From Anaerobacillus alkalilacustris (GTDB taxonomy: Bacteria; Bacillota; Bacilli; Bacillales; Anaerobacillaceae): a stretch of DNA of 64,000 bases. The notes beneath the pieces were generated by a model that was not told where the DNA came from, did not search any database, and saw nothing but the letters and a program-made list of their open reading frames with translations. Positions 37,902 through 47,545 of this stretch are shown piece after piece (the stretch's first letter is position 1; every line of letters starts with the position of its first letter). The stretch lies in assembly GCF_001866005.1 (NCBI RefSeq), contig NZ_MLQR01000029.1:215269-279268 (forward strand), in the 5' to 3' direction. A program made the translations under genes and the position numbers.

Positions 37902-37982
37902 TTACCCTTTTTTAAATGAATTTAATATTGCTCTTACAAATCCACCTAAAAATTTGGGTAACTTAATCGTATAGAATTTCAT
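37902..37982 (-). CDS. spoVM: stage V sporulation protein SpoVM, 26 aa
   Basis: SpoVM is an amphipathic helix that recognises the curved forespore membrane and anchors the spore coat ATPase SpoIVA. The 26 residues start MKFYTIKLPKFLGG and end AILNSFKKG. This matches the B. subtilis peptide (MKFYTIKLPKFLGGIVRAML...) almost residue for residue, including Pro9. GGAGGGAG precedes ATG 37982 by six bases. Its place next to rpmB and upstream of thiN is also that of B. subtilis. It marks the organism as a spore former. Confidence 0.93.
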   Translation of the reverse strand: MKFYTIKLPKFLGGFVRAILNSFKKG

Positions 37983-38151
37983 AAATCTCCCTCCTCAACA
38001 TGGGATTCGTCATTTTTCAGCACTAACGATAAATGAATAAAGTATAAATGGCCTCAGTTATAATAAGTATATTCAGCAGTTTTAAAATAGTACCTATTTT
38101 CTTTAATTACCAAATAATGTTACACCTTATTCATTATTAAAAACAGTTTGT

Positions 38152-38784
38152 CTAATCAATACTCTCTACCACTATTAATATGCCAAAAGAAAATGAATAA
38201 GTACCCCTATTTACAATTAATTCATTACTAATACATAAACTCGATCCATACTTTAATTTTGTTTTTGTTAATGGGTATTTAAAACCTTGTAATGTTAGAT
38301 CCTCTACGTATTCAAACATCGAAAGGAAGGAAATATATTTGTAATTACTTCGAAATATATCGTAACTCCCTGGCTTTTTCACTGTGATTCGATTTTTATT
38401 ATCAACAATATAAATATTTACTGAGTTTTTTATACCTTTTTTTAGTAGTTGCAAATTAATCATTTCATGATCTAACCTACCACCAGTTGCCCCATAAATA
38501 ATAATCTCTTCTGGGCTTTTCTCTATAGCAAAAGTTAACGCTAATTCAAGATCGGTTTCATCTTTTTCACTTGGAAATTGTTTGTACGAAGATACTCTTA
38601 CGTTTCTTTTTGTCCTAACAGAAATTGAATCAAAATCACCGATAGCATAATCGGGTTCGATCTCAAACTCTACTAGGTGTTCTACGCCACCATCTACACC
38701 TATCCAAATTTCATCTTTTGACTTTTTATACAATGAAGGGAGACTCATACTCGGTCCCCCTGCGACAATATGGATACGTTTCAT
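38152..38784 (-). CDS. thiN: thiamine pyrophosphokinase ThiN, 210 aa
   Basis: ThiN converts thiamine to thiamine diphosphate with ATP. Signature segments are VAGGPS at the start, GVDGGVEHL, YAIGDFDSI, EKDETDLELAL and YGATGGRLDHEMINLQL, all in the catalytic domain. The C-terminal beta domain (about 140-205) binds thiamine. The start ATG is two bases after the thiT stop, without a strong ribosome binding site, so it is probably coupled to thiT. Confidence 0.95.
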   Translation of the reverse strand: MKRIHIVAGGPSMSLPSLYKKSKDEIWIGVDGGVEHLVEFEIEPDYAIGDFDSISVRTKRNVRVSSYKQFPSEKDETDLELALTFAIEKSPEEIIIYGATGGRLDHEMINLQLLKKGIKNSVNIYIVDNKNRITVKKPGSYDIFRSNYKYISFLSMFEYVEDLTLQGFKYPLTKTKLKYGSSLCISNELIVNRGTYSFSFGILIVVESID

Positions 38785-38786
38785 AT

Positions 38787-39329
38787 TTATTTTCCATGTA
38801 ACAGCCTAGGCGCTGTATTTGAAAGTAAAATAAAGACAACCGAAGATAATAAAAAGACTGGAAGCATGTATGATGCGTTATAAATAATTGAATAAAAAAT
38901 AACGTTCATACCTTCTGGTGCATATATACCAAACCATACAACACCTGAAATAAAATGAGAGATAAAACGAAGAAATGAACCGACAAAGACACCAGCAATA
39001 ATTGCTACCATACGCCTTGTTTTACTTGCAGCTACTGAAATACTAAATACCCCAGCAAACCCTACTACTGTATACGCCACAGCATAATCTAGAAAAATTT
39101 GTACCGGGTGAACAAAATAACCGTAAAACATTTGTATAGATCCAACAATAAAGCCTGTTAATAAGCCTGCACTAAGTCCTCTCCGATAAGCCATTAGTAA
39201 AATGGGAACCATTGCTAGAGAGACAGAACCACCATATCCCCAAAATCCTTTAATTGATACAAAATCTAATATTAAAGCTAAAGCTGCCATCATGGCAATT
39301 TCAGTCAAATGTAAAACTGGTCTTTTCAA
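38787..39329 (-). CDS. thiT: thiamine transporter substrate-binding subunit ThiT, 180 aa
   Basis: ThiT is the S-component of an energy-coupling-factor importer for thiamine. Six hydrophobic segments are visible, and the HFISGVVWFGIYAPEGM stretch near residue 125 fits the thiamine-site motif of the family. I start at TTG 39329, with GAGGTG six bases upstream. The GTG at 39338 overlaps that site. It is followed directly by thiN, joining uptake with phosphorylation. No thiamine-diphosphate riboswitch was found upstream. Confidence 0.9.
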   Translation of the reverse strand: MKRPVLHLTEIAMMAALALILDFVSIKGFWGYGGSVSLAMVPILLMAYRRGLSAGLLTGFIVGSIQMFYGYFVHPVQIFLDYAVAYTVVGFAGVFSISVAASKTRRMVAIIAGVFVGSFLRFISHFISGVVWFGIYAPEGMNVIFYSIIYNASYMLPVFLLSSVVFILLSNTAPRLLHGK

Positions 39330-39404
39330 AAGAAACACCTCTTTCTATAATAACATCACCTTTTTATGTGCAAGGGCGGTTAAAGATAATAAAGCTGAAT
39401 TCAA

Positions 39405-39590
39405 TCATTCACTGATTGTTAGTTTAACTTATACCACGATAAGAATAACTAATCATCAGGTTTCTCTGATGATTAGTTATTCTATATAGGACCTTTAAGG
39501 ACAGTTATCCCCCCACCTCAAAACTTTTCATTTTCTTAAGTTTTGAGGTGGGTTCTTTATTGCACCTTAAGGGCGGGGAGAAATATAACT
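39405..39590 (+). repeat. palindromic family P element, copy C (best preserved)
   Basis: After ATTGTTAGTTTAACTTATAC comes a perfect 18-bp hairpin (39442-39459 with 39466-39483). Then follows a perfect 13-bp hairpin CCCACCTCAAAAC/GTTTTGAGGTGGG (39512-39524 with 39540-39552). The element ends near CACCTTAAGGGCGGGGAG. Copies B, D and the right part of A share these blocks. No open frame is present. The rest of the thiT-rpe gap (39591-39759) shows nothing clear. Confidence 0.75.
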
Positions 39591-39759
39591 AAAAAGATAA
39601 CTTAATATTAGAAAAACCCTAAAATTTTTGAATTTCTTCAGAATTTATACTGCACCTTCAATAAATAGTAAATACCCCACCGCTTAATAAAAGCTGCAAT
39701 CGTTTAGTTAAAGAAATTTTTGGTTAGAGTTATCTAGTTAAGCTATCCCTTAATTTAAC

Positions 39760-40404
39760 TTAGCCTCGAATCGCTTTAATTGCTTGAGCACGGTCTTTTT
39801 CATTATAAATAGCAGATCCAGCCACTAATACATTTGCACCGGCTTCTATACAAAGTTTTGCTGTTTCTGAGTTAACACCGCCATCAACCTCGATGTCAAT
39901 AGATAAACCCTTTGACTTTGCCATTTCACTAACTGCATATATTTTTGGTAGCACTTGTTTAATAAACTTTTGCCCACCAAAACCTGGATTAACTGTCATT
40001 AGTAACACCATATCAACATCGTCAATAATATGCTGTATTGTATCTACAGGCGTTGCAGGGTTTAAAACTACACCAGCCTTAACTCCATTTTCTTTAATTA
40101 AGTGAATTGTTCTATGAAGATGAGTACACGCCTCGACATGGACCGTAATAATGTCTGCTCCTGCTTTTGCAAACTGCGTAATATAGTTATCGGGATTTTC
40201 AATCATTAAATGGACATCTAACGGTAACGTTGTAATTGGTCTAATAGCTTCTACAATAAGAGGTCCAATTGTAATATTTGGTACAAAATGACCATCCATT
40301 ACATCGACATGAATGTAATCAGCCCCCCCTCTTTCTACATCTTTAATTTCCTCTCCAAGTCTTGCAAAATCTGCAGACAGGATTGACGGTGCAATCTTAA
40401 TCAT
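39760..40404 (-). CDS. rpe: ribulose-phosphate 3-epimerase, 214 aa
   Basis: This TIM-barrel enzyme interconverts ribulose-5-phosphate and xylulose-5-phosphate. Metal and catalytic motifs are [50 protein letters not shown] and EVDGGVN. GGAGGTAC precedes ATG 40404. It starts one base after rsgA ends, as in B. subtilis. Confidence 0.97.
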   Translation of the reverse strand: MIKIAPSILSADFARLGEEIKDVERGGADYIHVDVMDGHFVPNITIGPLIVEAIRPITTLPLDVHLMIENPDNYITQFAKAGADIITVHVEACTHLHRTIHLIKENGVKAGVVLNPATPVDTIQHIIDDVDMVLLMTVNPGFGGQKFIKQVLPKIYAVSEMAKSKGLSIDIEVDGGVNSETAKLCIEAGANVLVAGSAIYNEKDRAQAIKAIRG

Positions 40405-40405
40405 T

Positions 40406-41287
40406 TTAGTACCTCCGCTTTTGTTGTTTAATCTCTTCTAAAAAACTTAAATAATCCTTGTAACGGTAATCAGCAATTTCCCCAGCCTCTACCGCATCAA
40501 AAACAGCACAATTGGGCTCTGTAGAATGGGTACACCCTCTAAATTTACATTGACTAGCACGTGATCTCATCTCCGGAAAACAATCTGATAACTGTTCAGA
40601 AGTAATCTCTGTAAAGTCTAATGAACTAAAACCAGGTGTATCAGCAACTAATCCTGTTCCAATTTTAATCAACTCTACATGTCTAGTCGTATGTTTCCCT
40701 CTGCCTAAATGAGATGAGATTTTATTTGTTTCTAGGTTTAATTCAGGTTTAAGTGCGTTTAGTAAGGACGACTTCCCAACACCAGATTGTCCAGCAAATA
40801 CACTTATTTTTCCATCTAACCATGGTCTAACTTCTTCAATTAGCTCTTCCATAAAAATAGAGGTTTGCAATACCGTATAACCCAACTTACGATAGTCGTT
40901 CATATATTGATTTATTTCTTGTTGATGCTCTCTTTTAAGTAAATCAATCTTACTTATGCAAATAATTGGTTCAATATCATTAGCCTCAATGTGAACTAAA
41001 AAACGATTTAAGAGAAGTGTACTAAATTTTGGCTCCATAGCCGAAAAAACTAAAATCGCTTGCTCGACATTAGAAATAGGTGGGCGAACTAATTCATTAA
41101 ACCGGTCTTTCAGCCCCAAAATGTACCCATCGCTATAATTTTCAGCCTCAAAATTTACTGTATCACCTACTAATGGTGTTATCTTTTTCTTACGAAAGTT
41201 CCCTCGAGCACGACATTGAAATACTTCACCTTGACTTTCAACATAGTAAAAGCCACTTAATGCTTTAATAATCTTTCCTTCGGGCAT
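40406..41287 (-). CDS. rsgA: ribosome small subunit GTPase RsgA (CpgA), 293 aa
   Basis: RsgA is a circularly permuted GTPase in 30S maturation. An N-terminal OB fold is followed by ISKIDLL (G4), then the P-loop [13 protein letters not shown] and DTPGFSSL. The C-terminal zinc-binding part has [25 protein letters not shown] precedes ATG. It lies 85 bases after prkC, within a conserved phospho-signalling cluster, and PrkC is known to phosphorylate CpgA in B. subtilis. Confidence 0.96.
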   Translation of the reverse strand: MPEGKIIKALSGFYYVESQGEVFQCRARGNFRKKKITPLVGDTVNFEAENYSDGYILGLKDRFNELVRPPISNVEQAILVFSAMEPKFSTLLLNRFLVHIEANDIEPIICISKIDLLKREHQQEINQYMNDYRKLGYTVLQTSIFMEELIEEVRPWLDGKISVFAGQSGVGKSSLLNALKPELNLETNKISSHLGRGKHTTRHVELIKIGTGLVADTPGFSSLDFTEITSEQLSDCFPEMRSRASQCKFRGCTHSTEPNCAVFDAVEAGEIADYRYKDYLSFLEEIKQQKRRY

Positions 41288-41387
41288 TGAATCCTCCTTA
41301 TTTAGAAAGCAATAAAATTATACTCTCTGATAGTATGAACGAAGTCCTAACATTTCTCACGGAACGCAGAAAATTATTTTAAATTAA

Positions 41388-43373
41388 CTAGTTTGCAGCT
41401 GCTTCATCATACGTTTTCGTGTGTGTTTGATATTCTTCCCCATTAATAGCTACCTTTACTTCCGCTACATCTTCTGGGTTAATCGTAACAGGAATCCTAA
41501 AAGATGTTAGCTCATTAATCGGTTGTTCATCTGTATATACTACATGACCTGAAGTAGTTGAATCATCGTACGTAATCGTTACAAAATAAGTAAGACCAGC
41601 AAGTTGATCTTCTTCTGAAATTGGAACTTCAAACTCTATAAATGTAGATATTGGTGGTAGCTCAGGTTCCGGAATCGGTTCTGGACCTCGCGAAAATACA
41701 ACCTTAATAACATCACCTTTTTGTACTAGTTCACCTCTTAATGGGTTTTGTTCCATTACCTCTCCTACTGGAAAGCGGTCTGAATAAGCTTCATCAAAAT
41801 TACCGGAAAGTCCATGCTTTCTAAAATATTCAATCACTTCATTACGATTATAACCTTGTAAGTTATCAAGTCTTATCGTTGGTGCGACACTATAGGTTAA
41901 GTAAATAATTGCTTCTTCAGGCACGATAAGAACTCCCGATTGCGGAATATGAGAAATAACAATATTTTCATTAAAATTTGAAGTTGCTTCCTTTGTTTCG
42001 AATATGTTTTCGTCCTTAAATCCTAATTCAATTAAAGTTCGGCGAGCTACTTCTTTATTTTGTCTCGTTACATCAATCATTTCTATTTTTTCCTTACCTT
42101 CGCTTACAAAAACAGTGATAGTAGTATTTATTTTCACTACTCGTCCTGCTACTGGGTCATGTCGGACAACACGACCTTCTTTAATCTCATCATGAGGGAT
42201 GTTTTCTCGCTCAACTACTAACCCAAGGGCAGTCAGTTCTCGAAATACTTCCTCATATTCCATCCCTACTAACTCTTCTGGAATCGTAACCTCATCAACG
42301 TGAAGGAGGCTAGGTATAATGGTAAAGGCAGCAATTACAGAACCTAATAACAATAATAAAGTAACCAATAAAACAGGAATCCATTTCCTCTTTTTCTTTA
42401 CTACTTTAGTATCCGATTTTTTACTTTCAGATTGTTTAACAATTTTTGTTTGATCCAAATCCTGATCATGGAAATGTTCGTTTTTTAATATTGGGATAGC
42501 CTTAGTTACATCATCATCATCTTTTGGTATAACAAATTTCTCTTCATTGAAACGATGTGGATCCAATGCTGTTTGTATGTCTTCTTCTAATTCTCTTACT
42601 TGACTATATCGATGGAAAGGGTCCTTTGCAGTAGCCTTTAAAATAATATTTTCGATACTTTGTGGTAATGATGGATTTATTATTCTAGGTGATGGTACTT
42701 CTGTTTGTAAATGTTTAATAGCTATCGAAACTGCTGTATCACCTGAAAAAGGAACTTCCCCTGTCACCATTTCATATAGCACGATTCCTAATGAATAAAT
42801 ATCCGATCTTTCATTTACTAAACCACCTCTTGCTTGTTCGGGTGATAAATAGTGTACTGAACCCATCACCGAATTAGTATGGGTGATGGTAGCAGATGTC
42901 ATTGCTCTAGCGATTCCGAAGTCAGTAACTTTTGCTTCACCTTTTGCACTAATTAAAATATTGTGTGGCTTAATGTCACGATGTACAATATGATTTGCAT
43001 GCGCATGAGAAATGGCAGAAGAAATTTGGAGCATAATATCTACTATTTCTTCGATTGGCAATGCGCCACGTTGTTGAATAAGCTGTTTCAACGTTAAACC
43101 TTCTACGTATTCCATCACAATATAATATAAGTCATCTTCTTCACCTACGTCGTAAATATTCACAACATTCGGATGTGAAAGACTTGTAGCTGCTTGTGCT
43201 TCTCTTCTAAACCTTCGAATAAATTCATCATCATCTGAAAATTGTGGACGTAAAACCTTTACAGCCACTACTCTATTAAGAATAACATCGTGTGCCTTGT
43301 ACACATTTGCCATTCCGCCGCCACCAATTGTTTCTAAAATCTGATAACGGTCATTGATTCTTCTACCTTTCAT
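41388..43373 (-). CDS. prkC: serine/threonine kinase PrkC with PASTA repeats, 661 aa
   Basis: PrkC is a membrane kinase that senses peptidoglycan fragments and triggers spore germination in Bacillus. The kinase domain (10-270) has GGGGMANVY, Lys39, HRDIKPHN (Asp133) and DFG at 151-153. A single membrane segment is at 331-353. Three PASTA domains (about 360-565) follow, and then a beta-rich tail. I start at ATG 43373, with GGTGAT four bases upstream. ATG 43385 and 43379 are earlier in-frame options. It overlaps prpC. Confidence 0.95.
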   Translation of the reverse strand: MKGRRINDRYQILETIGGGGMANVYKAHDVILNRVVAVKVLRPQFSDDDEFIRRFRREAQAATSLSHPNVVNIYDVGEEDDLYYIVMEYVEGLTLKQLIQQRGALPIEEIVDIMLQISSAISHAHANHIVHRDIKPHNILISAKGEAKVTDFGIARAMTSATITHTNSVMGSVHYLSPEQARGGLVNERSDIYSLGIVLYEMVTGEVPFSGDTAVSIAIKHLQTEVPSPRIINPSLPQSIENIILKATAKDPFHRYSQVRELEEDIQTALDPHRFNEEKFVIPKDDDDVTKAIPILKNEHFHDQDLDQTKIVKQSESKKSDTKVVKKKRKWIPVLLVTLLLLLGSVIAAFTIIPSLLHVDEVTIPEELVGMEYEEVFRELTALGLVVERENIPHDEIKEGRVVRHDPVAGRVVKINTTITVFVSEGKEKIEMIDVTRQNKEVARRTLIELGFKDENIFETKEATSNFNENIVISHIPQSGVLIVPEEAIIYLTYSVAPTIRLDNLQGYNRNEVIEYFRKHGLSGNFDEAYSDRFPVGEVMEQNPLRGELVQKGDVIKVVFSRGPEPIPEPELPPISTFIEFEVPISEEDQLAGLTYFVTITYDDSTTSGHVVYTDEQPINELTSFRIPVTINPEDVAEVKVAINGEEYQTHTKTYDEAAAN

Positions 43374-44127
43374 GGACATCACCATGAGTTACTTCATTAT
43401 CATGATAAGCAATTGCTATCGTAATGTTGTCCTCGCCACCCCGTTGATTCGCTAAGGAGATTAATTCTGAAATCTTTGCATCAAGAGACATATCTTTTTG
43501 GATTACTTGAAAGATTTCTTCATCCTTCACTTTATTTGAAAGTCCATCAGAACACAAAAGGATGTAACTACCCTTGTCCCAATTAATGGTCTCAATATCT
43601 ATTTTTATAGTTTTTTCGGTACCTAATGCCCTAAGAAGCACATTACGACGAGGATGGTTTTCTGCCTCAACTTCAGTAATTTGTCCTGAACGAACAAGTT
43701 CATTGACTAATGAATGATCTTCCGTTTTTTGTGTAAGAGTTTCACCATTCATTAAATAAGCCCGACTATCCCCTATGTGAGCATATGTAATAAATTGATC
43801 AGAACAGACAACAGCCACAAGGGTTGTACCCATTCCTTGACACTGGGGATTTTCAGTTGAATGTTTATAAACTTGTTCATTAACATCGGAAATAGCTTCA
43901 TCTAACCAATTTTCAATACTTGTAGGTGTCTCTAACTCACTAGTCTCACGCCATTTTCCTAATAATTTTTCAATGGTCATCAGACTTGCTACGTCACCAG
44001 CCTGATGTCCACCCATACCATCAGCGACAATAACCAGTAGTAATCCATCCTTATTTTTACTAAAGCCCCCATTGTCCTCATTGTGAGATCTAATTTGTCC
44101 TACATCTGATTTAAACGCTACATCCAT
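43363..44127 (-). CDS. prpC: PP2C-type protein phosphatase PrpC, 254 aa
   Basis: PrpC removes phosphate from PrkC and its substrates. PP2C metal-binding motifs are SDVGQIRSHNEDN, VADGMGGHQAGDVAS, HIGDSRAYL, LCSDGLSNKV and GGEDNITIA. The length is that of the bacterial PP2C core. AGGGGAT precedes ATG 44127. It begins four bases after the rlmN stop, and its end overlaps prkC by 11 bases. Confidence 0.97.
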   Translation of the reverse strand: MDVAFKSDVGQIRSHNEDNGGFSKNKDGLLLVIVADGMGGHQAGDVASLMTIEKLLGKWRETSELETPTSIENWLDEAISDVNEQVYKHSTENPQCQGMGTTLVAVVCSDQFITYAHIGDSRAYLMNGETLTQKTEDHSLVNELVRSGQITEVEAENHPRRNVLLRALGTEKTIKIDIETINWDKGSYILLCSDGLSNKVKDEEIFQVIQKDMSLDAKISELISLANQRGGEDNITIAIAYHDNEVTHGDVHER

Positions 44128-44131
44128 TCTT

Positions 44132-45199
44132 TTATCCCCTCGTTTCTTCTTTGCGTTCCTTTGCTCTTAACTGACCACAAGCAGCATCGATATCGTGTCC
44201 CTGTTCTCTACGGATCGTAACATTAACCCCATGATTTTTTAAGATTTTTTCAAATTTAAAAATCTGATTTCTTGAAGTACGAACAAAGTTCCTTTCGACA
44301 ACATCATTAACGGGTATTAAATTCACATGACACTTTAAACGTTTTATTAAATCTGCTAGCTGTTCGGCATGCTCCTCTTTATCATTCACTCCACCAAATA
44401 ATCCATATTCAAATGTAACTCTTCGACCAGTCTTTTCTGTATAATAGTGAACGGCTTCCATTAGTTTATCTAGTGAGTAAGCTTTATTGATTGGCATTAA
44501 TTTACTTCTTATCTCTGTATTTGGTGCATGAAGTGATATCGCAAAATTAATTTGTAACTTTTCATTAGCAAAATCGTATATTTTGGGAATAATTCCACTT
44601 GTTGATACGGTAATATGTCTTGCTCCGATATTTAAGCCCTTATCATCATTAATTGTCTTTAAAAAACTTACTAATGGATCGTAATTATCGAAAGGTTCAC
44701 CAATACCCATAACAACAACAGAACTAACGCGTTCACCAACTTCATCTAAAGAACGTTGCGCTTGTAAGACTTGAGCTACAATTTCACCAGCTTCTAAGTT
44801 ACGTTTTAATCCACCTAGAGTTGAAGCACAAAACGTGCAACCAATACGACATCCTACTTGCGTTGTAACACAAACACTATTGCCGTATTCATGGCGCATT
44901 ACAACTGTCTCGATAGAATAGCCGTCACTTAATTCAAATAAAAATTTAATGGTTCCATCCTTTGATTCTTGTTTTGTCAGTGTTCTTAAAGTTGTTAATC
45001 TAAAATCATTCGACAAACTTTCGCGTAAATCCTTCGACAAATTTGTCATTTCATCAAAAGATGTAACTCTTTTTTTATAAAGCCAATCAAAAATTTGGCC
45101 TGCTCGAAACTTTGGCTCTTTATGATCCTTTAGCCAGGCTTCTAATGTACTAAACTGCAAACTAAAAATTGATGGCTTTTCTGTTTCTGTTTCAATCAT
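44132..45199 (-). CDS. rlmN: dual-specificity rRNA/tRNA methyltransferase RlmN, 355 aa
   Basis: This radical-SAM enzyme makes 2-methyladenosine at A2503 of 23S rRNA and A37 of some tRNAs. The cluster motif [10 protein letters not shown] is near residue 115. [13 protein letters not shown] and the C-terminal cysteine in DAACGQLRA complete the catalytic set. I start at ATG 45199, after AAGGTGTG. The GTG at 45208 is too close to that site. It is part of the fmt-rsmB-rlmN-prpC-prkC run. Confidence 0.96.
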   Translation of the reverse strand: MIETETEKPSIFSLQFSTLEAWLKDHKEPKFRAGQIFDWLYKKRVTSFDEMTNLSKDLRESLSNDFRLTTLRTLTKQESKDGTIKFLFELSDGYSIETVVMRHEYGNSVCVTTQVGCRIGCTFCASTLGGLKRNLEAGEIVAQVLQAQRSLDEVGERVSSVVVMGIGEPFDNYDPLVSFLKTINDDKGLNIGARHITVSTSGIIPKIYDFANEKLQINFAISLHAPNTEIRSKLMPINKAYSLDKLMEAVHYYTEKTGRRVTFEYGLFGGVNDKEEHAEQLADLIKRLKCHVNLIPVNDVVERNFVRTSRNQIFKFEKILKNHGVNVTIRREQGHDIDAACGQLRAKERKEETRG

Positions 45200-45212
45200 G
45201 CTCGACACACCT

Positions 45213-46562
45213 TTATGGTTGATTTTTTATAAGACTTGCGATGAAGAAGCCGTCTGTTTGAAAATCCGATGGCAATAATTGAACCATCCCATCTTTACAA
45301 AATCTTTGAGCTTTTTTAGGTAAACGATTCATTAATGTTCTATCTAAATGAAATTCATGATGCCCTTCAAGAAAACTCTTAACTACTTCTTCATTTTCAA
45401 CGGTATCAATTGTACAAGTACTGTAGACTAATCTTCCCCCTTTTTTCAAAAGGGGTGCAACTGCATCTAAAATTGCTTTTTGAATAGTTGTTATTTTCTC
45501 TATATCTTCTACTTTTTTTTGCCATTTTATATCAGGTTTTCTTCTAATAACACCGAACCCTGTACATGGAGCATCTACTAAAATATAATCAAAACTTTCT
45601 TTTTCAAATATTTGTCCAGCATTTCTGCTATCGGTTGCTTTTGTAGTTATGGAAGTAAGGTGGAGTCTATTAGCTTGTTCATCAATAAGTTTCACTTTAT
45701 GTTGATGAAGATCTAACGCATATACATCACCTTCATTATTCATCCGTTCTGCTATATGTGTTGTTTTTCCACCAGGGGCAGCACAGCTGTCTAGTACCTT
45801 CATGCCAGGTTTTGGATCTAATGCTCTTGCTACAAGCATTGAACTCTCATCCTGAATAGTTAAAAAGCCTTCTTTATACAACTTTGTATTCGGAAGTGAA
45901 CCTTTCACAACTTTTATGGCATCTTCTGATAAATCTCCTCGTTCTGCAAGGACACCTTCATTAGCTAGAAGTTGAATCACAGCATCAATATCGGCATTCT
46001 TAACCTTATTAACACGAGCCGAAACTGAGGGTGGAACTACACTTACTTCACAAATATTTTTTGTTTTTTCTGTCCCGAATTGCTCAACCCATCTTTCAAT
46101 AAGCCATGCTGGATGACTTAATTCTATAGCCATTTTTTCAATTGGATTTATTATGTTATTAAAAGTCGGTTTACCTTCTCTTAGAAACGATCTTAAGGTA
46201 CCATTAACCATTGCCGAAATTCCTTTATGACCTTTTTTCTTAGCTATTTCAACTGCTTCATGGACAACAGCCCGTTCAGGAACACGATCTAAGTAAACAA
46301 GTTGGTATATTGATAAACGTAACAGAACAAGTACCCACTGATCTAATTTGTGTAAACGGCCTTTAACAAATTGACTTAAGAAAAAATCTAACGTATTCTT
46401 TCGCTGAATTGTACCGTAAACGATCTCAGTTAGTAAACCCACGTCCTTCTCGTTTAATTTTTCTTTTTTAATAGATTGATTTAAGAGAAGGTTAGAATAT
46501 GCTTGATTTTTTTCAATTTGAAGTAGGATTTCGAGGCCAACTTCACGAACTTTTTTTTTCAT
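45213..46562 (-). CDS. rsmB: 16S rRNA m5C967 methyltransferase RsmB, 449 aa
   Basis: RsmB methylates C967 of 16S rRNA. An N-terminal NusB-like domain (about 1-140) precedes the methyltransferase. SAM-binding is in [15 protein letters not shown]. The two catalytic cysteines are in [16 protein letters not shown] and [18 protein letters not shown] precedes ATG 46562, three bases after fmt ends. Confidence 0.96.
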   Translation of the reverse strand: MKKKVREVGLEILLQIEKNQAYSNLLLNQSIKKEKLNEKDVGLLTEIVYGTIQRKNTLDFFLSQFVKGRLHKLDQWVLVLLRLSIYQLVYLDRVPERAVVHEAVEIAKKKGHKGISAMVNGTLRSFLREGKPTFNNIINPIEKMAIELSHPAWLIERWVEQFGTEKTKNICEVSVVPPSVSARVNKVKNADIDAVIQLLANEGVLAERGDLSEDAIKVVKGSLPNTKLYKEGFLTIQDESSMLVARALDPKPGMKVLDSCAAPGGKTTHIAERMNNEGDVYALDLHQHKVKLIDEQANRLHLTSITTKATDSRNAGQIFEKESFDYILVDAPCTGFGVIRRKPDIKWQKKVEDIEKITTIQKAILDAVAPLLKKGGRLVYSTCTIDTVENEEVVKSFLEGHHEFHLDRTLMNRLPKKAQRFCKDGMVQLLPSDFQTDGFFIASLIKNQP

Positions 46563-46565
46563 TAA

Positions 46566-47507
46566 TTATTCTCCTAACTTAGTTCCAACAGTTAAATTAC
46601 TTCCCGCACCACGTAAGAACTGCTCAGCACTCATTCGTTTTTTACCAGAAGGCTGTAGCTCTGTTACTTTAATATAAGTTTCGTCCCCGGTACTTACAAC
46701 AAAACCATCTTCTTCAATAGCTACTATAACTCCTGGATCAGCTTGTTTTTTTGAAGGAACTTTCATTGACCACCATAGCTTTAAAGGTTGGTTATAAAGT
46801 AAAGTGTAGGCAACAGGCCATGGATGTAGACCACGGATCTGATTGTAAATATCTACTCCGCTTTTTTCCCAATTAATTTTTTCTTTATCTCGACTAATAT
46901 TAGGAGCGAAACTTGCCTTAGCGTCATCCTGTCTAATAGGATTAAGTCTACCTTCTATTAGGTCAGGGATTGTCCGAGACAAGAGCTCTGATCCTATCAC
47001 ACTTAATTTATTATGTAATGTACCCACATGATCTTCTTCTAAAATTTCAACCTTTGCTTGGGTAAGAATATCACCAGCATCTAATTTTTCTACCATATAC
47101 ATAATTGTAATCCCTGTTTCCTTTTTTCCATCAATAATTGATTGGTGAATTGGAGCACCACCACGATATTCTGGCAAAAGGGAGGCGTGGACATTAATAC
47201 AGCCAAACTTCGGTTTATCAAGAAGTGCTTTTGGTAATATTTGCCCAAAGGCAGCTGTGACAATTAAGTCGGGCTCTAAATCAAGCACCTGCTGTAAATC
47301 TTCTGACCGCTTTAAATTCTCTGGTTGAACAATTTTTAAATCGTGTCTTACTGCTTCAACTTTTATTGGTGGTGGCGTTAATTCTTTTTTTCTGCCTTTC
47401 GGTCGATCTGGTTGTGTCACAACTCCAACTATGTTGTATTCATCTTCTATTAAACGTCTTAATACAGGAACTGAAAAGTCAGGAGTTCCCATAAAAACTA
47501 CACGCAT
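46566..47507 (-). CDS. fmt: methionyl-tRNA formyltransferase Fmt, 313 aa
   Basis: Fmt formylates the initiator tRNA. The N-terminal domain has [16 protein letters not shown] and the active-site region [22 protein letters not shown]-terminal OB-like domain follows. GAGGTG precedes ATG 47507. In B. subtilis def lies between priA and fmt. Here only 38 bases separate the two, so no peptide deformylase gene is encoded at this place. Confidence 0.97.
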   Translation of the reverse strand: MRVVFMGTPDFSVPVLRRLIEDEYNIVGVVTQPDRPKGRKKELTPPPIKVEAVRHDLKIVQPENLKRSEDLQQVLDLEPDLIVTAAFGQILPKALLDKPKFGCINVHASLLPEYRGGAPIHQSIIDGKKETGITIMYMVEKLDAGDILTQAKVEILEEDHVGTLHNKLSVIGSELLSRTIPDLIEGRLNPIRQDDAKASFAPNISRDKEKINWEKSGVDIYNQIRGLHPWPVAYTLLYNQPLKLWWSMKVPSKKQADPGVIVAIEEDGFVVSTGDETYIKVTELQPSGKKRMSAEQFLRGAGSNLTVGTKLGE

Positions 47508-47545
47508 ATAAACACCTCTTTATTATTATAGTAATTAATTGTAAG

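Noticed and set aside
39405-39590. IS200/IS605 element with tnpA or tnpB
   Set aside because: The hairpins resemble the ends of such elements, but there is no open frame between or beside them.
39330-39760. TPP riboswitch before thiT
   Set aside because: The THI-box core and its paired stems are not present on the minus strand. The hairpins belong to a repeat family also found at 10050 and 54057.
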